Both the position numbers and the translations under genes were made by a program. The notes beneath the pieces were generated by a model that was not told the origin of the DNA, did not search any database, and worked only from the letters and a program-made list of their open reading frames with translations. Of a DNA stretch of 5,978 bases, positions 1-5,550 are shown one piece after another. This stretch comes from Synergistaceae bacterium (GTDB taxonomy: Bacteria > Synergistota > Synergistia > Synergistales > Synergistaceae). The stretch spans positions 1 to 5,978 of the forward strand of contig JAQVPO010000087.1 of the NCBI GenBank assembly GCA_028702015.1, read 5' to 3'. Within the stretch, counting starts at the first letter, position 1, and each line of letters begins with the position of its first letter.

Positions 1-548
1 AAGCTGAATACCGATAATCTGCCCTTTCCCCTGTCAGCTCCTATTTTTCTGCCCTTGTAAGATGCTCCCAGGGCATGCGCGGCATCTTCTATCTCTGAGA
101 GATCATATTTTTCAGCAATTGCTTCGATCCGGTCCATATCGCAGGGCATTCCTGCAAAGTGGACCGGTATAATGGCTTTAGTCTTCTTTGTTACAGCCTG
201 CTCAATTTTTTCGGGATCGATATTCAATGTATTCCTGCTGATGTCTGCCAGCACAGGTTTTGCTCCAGTGAACATGATAGCATTGACGGTGGCCGCGAAT
301 GTCATAGGGGTGGTTATCACTTCATCACCCGGCCCGATCCCGAGGGCAAGCAATCCAGTGTGCAGTCCTGCTGTTGCTGAATTTAAGGAGAGCGACCAAG
401 AAGCTCCCGTGTATTCAGAAAAATTCTCTTCAAAACGTATCGTTTTTGGCCCCATTGCGAGCCAGCCGGAACGAATTGACTCAGCGACATCGTTTATCGC
501 ATCTTCCGATATTGATGGTTTTGCAAAAGGGAGGAAATCATTTCTCAT
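1..548 (-). CDS. arnB: DegT/DnrJ/EryC1/StrS-family PLP aminotransferase, ArnB-like (partial, C-terminus off the window)
   Basis: This is the first 182 codons of a sugar aminotransferase; the rest lies beyond position 1. In ArnB the enzyme transfers an amino group from glutamate to a UDP-4-keto-pentose, giving UDP-4-amino-4-deoxy-L-arabinose in the cytoplasm for lipid A modification. Seen in the sequence: N-terminal FLPFAKPSIS, then SGWLAMGPK (about residues 27-35), NSATAGLH (56-63), GIGPGDEVITTPMTFAATVN (70-89), TKAIIPVHFAGMP (123-135) and IEDAAHALG (153-161), whose Asp is the expected PLP-pyridine contact. These blocks follow E. coli ArnB closely, especially SATAG.H and IIPVH.AG. The Schiff-base lysine would lie just after the visible end, so it cannot be checked. 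The ATG at 546-548 has an AGGAGG site (559-564) 10 nt upstream, inside the end of arnT. The two genes overlap by 11 nt, suggesting translational coupling. Another nucleotide-sugar aminotransferase of the same family (e.g. PseC-type) is the main alternative. Confidence 0.85.
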   Translation of the reverse strand, partial: MRNDFLPFAKPSISEDAINDVAESIRSGWLAMGPKTIRFEENFSEYTGASWSLSLNSATAGLHTGLLALGIGPGDEVITTPMTFAATVNAIMFTGAKPVLADISRNTLNIDPEKIEQAVTKKTKAIIPVHFAGMPCDMDRIEAIAEKYDLSEIEDAAHALGASYKGRKIGADRGKGRLSVFS

Positions 549-2214
549 TCTCTTTGAGCCTCCTGTTGAAAAGGATAAGGTAGTCATCATATTCTATTTT
601 TTTTGTCTCAAGGGTTTTACCGTCTCTAAAAAGATTTTTGAGTCTGTCTTTTTCTATGACAAGGACAAATTCGCGATCTTTTGACTTCCATTCCGGAAGG
701 AATTCGTGCGAGTCTGGGAACCATCCTTTGCCTTCAGGCTTCTTCGCGCCGAACTCCAGTTCCCCCATACTGTTTATAAGGAGGACGCGCTGCTTTGTAT
801 AGAACGGTATTCCCTGAAGTATCTCTCCGTAAACTGCTATAGTTTCATTAGGCAGTCTTTCTTTCATTATCACTTCAGAGATGCCTTTGGTGGAACGGGT
901 CTTCCCCATTATGTCATATATGCCGTAATGGGCAGCTATATAAACTGCGGCAGAGATACAGAGCGCAGCAACTGCCTTTTCGTAGGCGGCCTTGCTGCCT
1001 TTTTTTGCAATAAACATCGCTGCGGTCGGTCCTGCGAGCAGCCCTGCAGAAATTGCAAGCGCATACGGCAGAGTTTCGTGCGGATTGACCCTTCCGCCGA
1101 TAAATGTATATACCACCAGGGCAACGGAAAAGAGCCCGCCGGTCACTGCGGATAAAACCAGTGCCTTGCCATGCCATTTCCTTCGTTCGATCATCCTGTC
1201 GATATCAGATGCTATGAGTATGGCAAGAGGAGGAAAACAGGGAACTATATAAGGGATAAGTTTTGAGCTTGAGATGGAAAAGAATACCAGAATAACAGTG
1301 AACCATGAAAGCATATAAATATTTGCGTCTTTGATCTTTTTGTCTTCAGGAGATCTTAGGATGCTTTCTTTGCTGAAAAGAGAGAAAAAGAACCCTGTCC
1401 ATGGCATAAGCCCCACTGGTATCATCGGGAGGAAAAACCAGAATGGCTCATAGCGGTTATGTATTTTTGTAGCATAGCGCAGAAAATGTTCACGGATAAA
1501 GAAGAAATAGAGGAAATCAGGATTTTCACGGCTGACCATGTAAAACCAGGGGAACGCTATTATGAAAAAGAGAGCTATGCCTGGCAGATACAGGGCATCT
1601 ACGATAAGACGCCATTTTTTTGTGAAGACGATATACCAGAAAATTATCCCGCCAGGCAGCACTATTGCAATGAGTCCTTTGGTAAGCAGACCCAGTGCCA
1701 CCGAAGCGTAGAAGATCAGGAACCACCTTCTGTCGCCTTTGATATGCCCGTAATAAAAAGCTGAAAGAGCGGCAGTTAAGAAAAAGGACAGAGGCATGTC
1801 GGTCAGCGTTATAGTTCCTATGGCAAAGTATAAAAGGGAAAGTGCTGTCACTGCACCTGCAATGGCACCGGCCCTCCTTCCAAATATCGCGGCACATAAA
1901 AGAGCAGTGGCGAGGGCCCCTAATATACCGCTCAGAGCTGTCGGAAAGCGTGCAGCAAATTCATTCTCTCCGAAAGCCATAAAGCTGGCTGCGTTCATCC
2001 AATACAGCAATACCGGCTTTTCGAAATATTTGACATAATTAAGCCGCGGGGTAATAAAATCACCGGATTCAATCATTTCTCTCGGGATCTCGGAATATCT
2101 TCCTTCATCAGGCTCAAGCAGTCCGTGGCATCCCAGGGGAATGAAGTAGACCATAAGGATAAGAACGGCGATAGCTATAACGATCATTCGTTTCTTTTTA
2201 TACGGGACATCCAT
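538..2214 (-). CDS. arnT: ArnT-like lipid A aminoarabinose transferase (GT83/PMT-fold membrane glycosyltransferase)
   Basis: This is a polytopic inner-membrane glycosyltransferase. ArnT moves 4-amino-4-deoxy-L-arabinose from undecaprenyl phosphate onto lipid A phosphates on the periplasmic face, lowering surface charge and binding of cationic peptides. Seen, numbered from the ATG: a lysine-rich N-terminus, a first membrane helix (about 10-27), then the catalytic-loop signature EPDEGRYSEIPREM (34-47) and YFEKPVLLYW (63-72), LTDMP (137-141), LLTKG (176-180), FFIREHFLRY (238-247) and SSSKLIPYIVPCFPPLAIL (315-333). These match the conserved ArnT blocks in order, and 558 residues is close to the roughly 550 of enterobacterial ArnT. 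A soluble C-terminal part follows the last helices. An in-frame GTG at 2227-2229 would add five codons, but the GGAAGG ribosome site (2229-2234) overlaps it, so I chose the ATG at 2212-2214. The spacing of about 14 nt is long. The neighbouring ArnB-like gene supports the assignment. The acceptor could be another phosphoglycolipid. Confidence 0.85.
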   Translation of the reverse strand: MDVPYKKKRMIVIAIAVLILMVYFIPLGCHGLLEPDEGRYSEIPREMIESGDFITPRLNYVKYFEKPVLLYWMNAASFMAFGENEFAARFPTALSGILGALATALLCAAIFGRRAGAIAGAVTALSLLYFAIGTITLTDMPLSFFLTAALSAFYYGHIKGDRRWFLIFYASVALGLLTKGLIAIVLPGGIIFWYIVFTKKWRLIVDALYLPGIALFFIIAFPWFYMVSRENPDFLYFFFIREHFLRYATKIHNRYEPFWFFLPMIPVGLMPWTGFFFSLFSKESILRSPEDKKIKDANIYMLSWFTVILVFFSISSSKLIPYIVPCFPPLAILIASDIDRMIERRKWHGKALVLSAVTGGLFSVALVVYTFIGGRVNPHETLPYALAISAGLLAGPTAAMFIAKKGSKAAYEKAVAALCISAAVYIAAHYGIYDIMGKTRSTKGISEVIMKERLPNETIAVYGEILQGIPFYTKQRVLLINSMGELEFGAKKPEGKGWFPDSHEFLPEWKSKDREFVLVIEKDRLKNLFRDGKTLETKKIEYDDYLILFNRRLKENEK

Positions 2215-2229
2215 CTTCTGCTGCAGCAC

Positions 2230-2352
2230 CTTCCGTAATATAAGTTTGACTGACTATGGGCCTAATTAATATAAACCAGACAGATCTGCTGATAAAGCAA
2301 GAGGCCTGACAACCAATTATAGTTTAAACGCTCACCAAATAAAACGCCGGAT
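2230..2352 (-). promoter_or_regulatory. Possible promoter region of arnT-arnB
   Basis: The stretch between the permease terminator and arnT should hold the promoter if the terminator isolates the two units. On the minus strand there is a perfect TATAAT (complement of 2319-2324, read within AAACTATAATTGG) but no good -35 at 16-18 nt. A second candidate is an A/T-rich TATATT (around 2266-2271) with a weak TTTATC 17 nt upstream. An 8-bp palindrome CAGATCTG at 2281-2288 would sit between the elements of the second candidate and could be an operator. None of this is strong; it is offered as the only plausible control region seen for the pair. Confidence 0.3.
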
Positions 2353-2387
2353 GATAAAAATTGGGATCTCCTGTTAAAAGAGATCCC
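2353..2387 (-). terminator. Rho-independent terminator of the NCS2 permease gene
   Basis: On the minus strand a perfect 8-bp stem, GGGATCTC (2380-2387) with GAGATCCC (2363-2370), encloses a 9-nt loop and is followed by AATTTTTAT (complement of 2353-2362). It lies about 35 nt downstream of the permease stop codon and has the expected G/C stem plus U-run in the direction of transcription. It should separate the permease transcript from arnT-arnB. Confidence 0.85.
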
Positions 2388-2423
2388 GCAATAATTGCCT
2401 TAATTTAAGGTGTTTGCTATGTA

Positions 2424-3797
2424 TTAATTTTTTATTCCGCGCTCTTCGTCAGTTCCTGGAATAATATTGTCGCATACAGCGGCAAGTATTCCTGCAACAG
2501 CCATCGGGGTCTTCATTATTGCCCATATCATTCCTCCGAATGTATTGCCAAGGGCTCCGGCAAAAAGAGCCTGATTGGGTTCAACCCAGCCTGGCAGCCC
2601 CAGGGCCATAAGGAAAGAGAATCCGACTATCAGAACATTTCTCTGACTTCCCATGTCAGCTCTCATGAGATTCTGGATACCAAGCGCTCCGATCGTTCCG
2701 AAGAGGGTGATGTACGCTCCTCCGATGACGGGAGAGGGCATGGTCGCTATCAGCGCGCCCAGCTTGCCCACAAGCGAGAGGAGTATCAGTATGACTGCTC
2801 CGGCGCTTACCACATGCCTGCTTGCGACGCCAGTAAGTCCTATCAGGCCTATGTTTTCAGTATAGGAAGTTGTGCCGACCGAGCCGAGCACACCAGAGAG
2901 TGCACATCCTATACCTTCTGCCCCAATGCCTTTGTTTATCTGATCTGGAGTCGGGTCATCGATCCCTGCAGCATAGGAGCAGTTGTGGTAGTCTCCTATG
3001 GATTCGATCATTACACAGAAAAATCCTGCTGATATTGCCCCAAGAGCCAGCCCGGAAAATTTGGGTACTCCCCATGGCATGAATAGGTTATAGCGGATCC
3101 ACGGTGCCGTTGCTACACTGCTGAGGTTGACATAAGCGGAATGCCCTTCCTGAAATATTCCTGCAATAGAAAGCAGCAGGCATATCATGTATGCGATAGT
3201 GATAGATCCGAGGACAGCAAAAATATTGCAGTATTTGTTCTTGCTGCAGAGGCTGAAAAAGAAAACCAGAGCAACAACAAGAAGTGATACCGGCCAGTAG
3301 TTTGCTGCATTGAACTGTATTGCTACGGGCGCCAGAGTGAATCCTATCGCCATTATGGTCGGGCCGATGACTACAGGAGTGATGATTTTCCTTACATGTC
3401 CGATGAGTTTGCTGTAGCCAAGAAGCGAAAGCACCAGACCGCCTATGAGCAGGGAGCCGCCGATGTACTGCATTACGACGTCAGGTCCCATTGCCTTGTA
3501 TGCTCCGATAATAGTCATTATAGAAGGTATGAAGCTGAAGCTTGAGCCCTGGACTATAGGAAGCCCGGATCCGAGTTTAGGGTGGGTCTGGATCAATGTG
3601 GCGATACCCATTGAAAAATAAACGCATCCTATAAAAGCGCCTATCTGCTGTGTTGTCATACCCATAGCAGGTCCGAAGATAAGCGGGACAAGTGTCGTTG
3701 CGCCAAAAAGCGTCAGGACATGCTGAGCTCCGGCAAGAATAAGTATTGGTGTCGGCGGACGATCGTCTATACCGTAAACTAACTGTTTTTTCGCCAT
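2424..3797 (-). CDS. NCS2/NAT-family nucleobase permease, probably xanthine/urate type
   Basis: This is a 457-residue inner-membrane transporter of the nucleobase-ascorbate family (usual length about 430-500, 14 membrane segments), probably coupling nucleobase uptake to protons. Seen: GAQHVLTLFG (23-32) with the conserved TM1 histidine; GSGLPIVQGSSFSFIP (76-91), the counterpart of the VQG.SFSF block of xanthine permeases; MIESIGDYHN (263-272), whose Glu corresponds to the substrate-binding TM8 acid; and TENIGLIGLTGVASR (313-327), the NAT signature in the form ENxGxxxxTG followed by VASR. GVASR is typical of xanthine/urate members, whereas Glu rather than Gln before Asn is the UraA form. ESIGDY and the stretch after it resemble animal SVCT-type members. 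The ATG at 3795-3797 has GGAGGT (complement of 3803-3808) five nt upstream. The yqeC-mocA neighbours favour a purine substrate. The gene has its own promoter region and terminator. Family is certain; substrate is inferred. Confidence 0.92.
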   Translation of the reverse strand: MAKKQLVYGIDDRPPTPILILAGAQHVLTLFGATTLVPLIFGPAMGMTTQQIGAFIGCVYFSMGIATLIQTHPKLGSGLPIVQGSSFSFIPSIMTIIGAYKAMGPDVVMQYIGGSLLIGGLVLSLLGYSKLIGHVRKIITPVVIGPTIMAIGFTLAPVAIQFNAANYWPVSLLVVALVFFFSLCSKNKYCNIFAVLGSITIAYMICLLLSIAGIFQEGHSAYVNLSSVATAPWIRYNLFMPWGVPKFSGLALGAISAGFFCVMIESIGDYHNCSYAAGIDDPTPDQINKGIGAEGIGCALSGVLGSVGTTSYTENIGLIGLTGVASRHVVSAGAVILILLSLVGKLGALIATMPSPVIGGAYITLFGTIGALGIQNLMRADMGSQRNVLIVGFSFLMALGLPGWVEPNQALFAGALGNTFGGMIWAIMKTPMAVAGILAAVCDNIIPGTDEERGIKN

Positions 3798-3832
3798 GAT
3801 GCACCTCCATGAAATTTAGCAGATAATATCTC

Positions 3833-3846
3833 TGCAATCGGTTGCA
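3833..3846. promoter_or_regulatory. LacI-family-type operator upstream of the permease
   Basis: The 14-mer TGCAATCGGTTGCA (minus strand TGCAACCGATTGCA) fits the general LacI/PurR-family operator pattern TGNAANCGNTTNCA at every specified position: five-base inverted arms around the central CG. It lies between the predicted -10 box and the ribosome site of the permease, at about +10 to +23, where a bound repressor would block transcription. The pattern match is seen directly; the identity of the regulator is unknown and no regulator gene is in the window. Confidence 0.5.
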
Positions 3847-3852
3847 AAAACT

Positions 3853-3890
3853 ATCAGCGATATTATATGCTGATTTCAATTAAAAATCCA
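3853..3890 (-). promoter_or_regulatory. Candidate promoter of the permease with an inverted repeat around the -10 box
   Basis: The minus strand carries a perfect TATAAT (complement of 3862-3867). The hexamer 17 nt upstream, TGGATT (complement of 3885-3890), matches TTGACA only partly, so an activator or a weak promoter is possible. The TATAAT lies inside a perfect 6-bp inverted repeat, ATCAGC (3853-3858) - 10 nt - GCTGAT (3869-3874). Because the spacer is A/T-rich and no U-run follows, this is more likely a protein-binding site than a terminator. It implies that the permease can be transcribed separately from mocA, which ends 101 nt upstream. Confidence 0.45.
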
Positions 3891-3898
3891 TAGACAAC

Positions 3899-4477
3899 TC
3901 AGCTATTCTTTACAAAATTTCTGTAATCGTCAGGGGTGTCTATATCACGGAAATGACAGTCAGGCGCTTCTGATGTGACGATCTCGTCTTTGTGGTCCAT
4001 TAGGATGTTTCTCCCGCCGATGTCTCCCTGTGCAATGCTGAATCTTTTTTTCCAGATCGAACGGTAAAACATCGGATGTCCGAAAACTCCATTTCTGCAG
4101 GGAGTGAAAACAGTTTTGTCATCAGGGAGAGCAGCATAGCATTCGCGCAGCTTTTTTATTTCTTTCTGCCCAACGAAGGGAAGGTCCCCAAGCATTATGC
4201 AGAAATCCTCATTTTCAGGCAGCATATCCAGAGCGATAGCCAAAGAGCTTGACTGGCCTCTCTCAGGCGTTCTGTTTATACCAATGTGAAGCCATTCAGG
4301 TCTTTTCTGTATGGCTTCATATACTTCCTCGGAGAATACAGCAATTATGGATGAGAAACCGCCTTCATGCATATTTTTGATCACGGTTTCAATTACGGTG
4401 CTTTCGCCGAAGGGCAGCAACAGCTTCTGTACTCCCATCCTTTTTGATAATCCTGCAGCCAGAAGGATAGCATTCAT
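3899..4477 (-). CDS. mocA: MocA-like molybdenum cofactor cytidylyltransferase (NTP_transf_3 family)
   Basis: This 192-residue cytoplasmic nucleotidyltransferase probably makes molybdopterin cytosine dinucleotide from Mo-molybdopterin and CTP, the cofactor form used by xanthine-oxidase-family hydroxylases. Seen: the nucleotide-binding signature LLAAGLSKRMGVQKLLLPFG (5-24; LAAGxSxRMGxxK, distinct from the LAGGxSRRMG of MobA), GQSSSLAIAL (74-83), the metal-binding MLGDLPFV (95-102), FGHPMFYR (132-139), GDIGGRNIL (151-159) and the C-terminal DIDTPDDY (178-185). FGHP and DIDTP.DY are typical of the MocA/YgfJ branch. The length agrees with the family. The ATG at 4475-4477 overlaps the stop codon of yqeC in an ATGA arrangement, and an AGGGA site lies about 11 nt upstream within yqeC, so the two are co-translated. 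Genome context (yqeC, purine permease) fits maturation of a molybdenum hydroxylase. MobA-type GMP transfer is less likely. Confidence 0.85.
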   Translation of the reverse strand: MNAILLAAGLSKRMGVQKLLLPFGESTVIETVIKNMHEGGFSSIIAVFSEEVYEAIQKRPEWLHIGINRTPERGQSSSLAIALDMLPENEDFCIMLGDLPFVGQKEIKKLRECYAALPDDKTVFTPCRNGVFGHPMFYRSIWKKRFSIAQGDIGGRNILMDHKDEIVTSEAPDCHFRDIDTPDDYRNFVKNS

Positions 4478-5271
4478 CTCAGAAGATCCCTGATATCGAA
4501 TAATTTATCCATTTTTATTGATCCCAGTATCAGATGGTCATATCCTTTCAGCATAGGCGGCAGTTTTTCTGCAATATAATCAAGCATGGTCTTATCCAGC
4601 AGATCACATTTATTGATAAAAAGGATCCTTAAGGCGCTTTCAGGAGAGTTCTTCAGATATTCGTCCCTGCTTGAGAGCAGTGCAGAACAGTTGGCAAGCG
4701 AGAGGTGTTCTCCTGTCTGTATCGAAAATTTATTTTTTAAAATGTCAAAACGAAAGACGTTTGCCGGAGAAAGCGGAGCTGTGAATATATCGGCACCCAT
4801 CATTATAAAATGACAGTCAGTAACAGCAGGGACGGGGGGTTCCCATTCTTCATAGGCTTTCAAAGAAAGCCCCCTTGAACCGTCTGCCTCTACGATTGTT
4901 TTTTCGACAGGGCTTTCTGATACTATTTCAGCTATATCTTCGGTACTGTAGCCGGAAAGTTTTTCTCCTTTCCTCTCTTTTGCGGCAGTTATAACGGATG
5001 GGATACTGGTACATTCTTTCAATTCTTTGACAAGGGCATCAGGCCTGGAAATTATCTCAAAAGGACATTCGTCATTTTGAGGAGGGAATATCTTTGTGGT
5101 AGTAGTGAGCAGTGTAAAGGTGCTTTCTGCATAGTGTCTTCCCAGAGCAAACATTAAAGAAGTTTTGCCGCCGCCCCCTGTAATTGAGATAACTTTATAT
5201 TTATCTATTCCCAGCCTGTCATTTACAGCCCGGATTATTTTCTCTTCAGTCAATATTCCCAACCATATCAC
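4474..5271 (-). CDS. yqeC: YqeC-type selenium-dependent molybdenum hydroxylase accessory protein
   Basis: This is a protein of up to 265 residues matching the YqeC family, a conserved partner of selenium-dependent molybdenum hydroxylases; the biochemical role is not firmly established. Seen: a Walker A-like ISITGGGGKTSLMFALG (28-44), LLTTTTKIFPP (54-64), the diagnostic IVEADGSRGLSLKAY (126-140), and FINKCDLLD (218-226), which resembles the NKxD guanine-recognition motif, suggesting a nucleotide-binding (possibly GTP-binding) protein. The reading frame opens with GTG at 5269-5271, but the AAGGGAAG ribosome site (complement of 5271-5278) touches that codon. The in-frame TTG at 5260-5262, about 8 nt downstream of the site, is better placed, giving 262 residues. 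The first gene of its transcript, it is followed by mocA with a 4-nt overlap. The hydroxylase itself and yqeB/selD-type partners are not in the window. Family assignment is strong; the exact start is uncertain. Confidence 0.87.
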   Translation of the reverse strand: MIWLGILTEEKIIRAVNDRLGIDKYKVISITGGGGKTSLMFALGRHYAESTFTLLTTTTKIFPPQNDECPFEIISRPDALVKELKECTSIPSVITAAKERKGEKLSGYSTEDIAEIVSESPVEKTIVEADGSRGLSLKAYEEWEPPVPAVTDCHFIMMGADIFTAPLSPANVFRFDILKNKFSIQTGEHLSLANCSALLSSRDEYLKNSPESALRILFINKCDLLDKTMLDYIAEKLPPMLKGYDHLILGSIKMDKLFDIRDLLR

Positions 5272-5290
5272 TTCCCTTATTCACGCATAA

Positions 5291-5320
5291 ATGATAGCAG
5301 AGAAAAACAGGATTTGAAAA
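5291..5320 (-). promoter_or_regulatory. Candidate promoter of yqeC-mocA
   Basis: On the minus strand TTTTCA (complement of 5315-5320) and TATCAT (complement of 5291-5296) are separated by 18 nt. The -10 box matches the consensus at five of six positions and the -35 at four of six. Transcription would begin near 5284, leaving a short 5' leader that still contains the AAGGGAAG ribosome site of yqeC. No terminator hairpin or operator was seen around it. Confidence 0.4.
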
Positions 5321-5497
5321 ATTATTTATCAATAAATTTTTTGAGCTTTGATTTTGATAATGCAGGATCAATTGTCATGATATTCAGGAAGGCATTATTA
5401 AATACGGAGAGATTTATGACGGCAATGTGTATTTGGGCAAGTTTTTACTTTTATACTAAGATGTATTTAAATTTTGTTAAAGTTTTTCATTGTAATA
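5321..5497. other. A/T-rich divergent intergenic stretch with no convincing gene
   Basis: Between the yqeC promoter and the T-box promoter lies about 180 bp of A/T-rich DNA. I see no RNA gene, convincing repeat or family-recognisable protein. The one item of note is a 30-codon frame from the ATG at 5416-5418 to the TGA ending at 5508, with GGAGAG (5406-5411) just upstream, described under findings. A weak A/T-only hairpin near 5326-5341 lacks a G/C stem and is not called. Confidence 0.6.
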
Positions 5498-5526
5498 TTG
5501 ACAATTGATGGCTTTGATGATAATTT
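5498..5526 (+). promoter_or_regulatory. Promoter of the T-box-controlled transcript
   Basis: A perfect -35 hexamer TTGACA lies at 5498-5503. The -10 is either TAATTT (5521-5526) at a 17-nt spacing or GATAAT (5519-5524), closer to consensus but at 15 nt. Transcription would start near 5531-5533, about 20 nt before the first helix of the T-box leader, which is the usual geometry for such leaders. Confidence 0.65.
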
Positions 5527-5550
5527 GCACAACAAATAATATATTGAAAC

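Noticed and set aside
172..684. 170-codon plus-strand frame across the arnB/arnT junction
   Set aside because: It lies antisense to two genes with clear conserved motifs and has no motif of its own.
706..1155. 149-codon plus-strand frame and several other frames of 60-170 codons opposite or overlapping arnT
   Set aside because: They are shadows of the well-supported arnT frame, with irregular composition and no family resemblance.
3853..3874. Reading the ATCAGC/GCTGAT dyad as a terminator after mocA
   Set aside because: The stem is short, the 10-nt spacer A/T-rich and there is no U-run on the minus-strand 3' side; its position over TATAAT fits a binding site better.
5326..5341. A/T-only hairpin ATTTAT-CA-ATAAAT followed by a T run, as a possible terminator
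   Set aside because: The stem has no G/C pairs and lies upstream of genes rather than after one, so it would not terminate transcription efficiently.
5314..5508. 64-codon plus-strand frame starting at TTG
   Set aside because: The TTG has no ribosome site and the sequence is low-complexity A/T-rich; only the shorter ATG-initiated part (5416-5508) has any translation signal.
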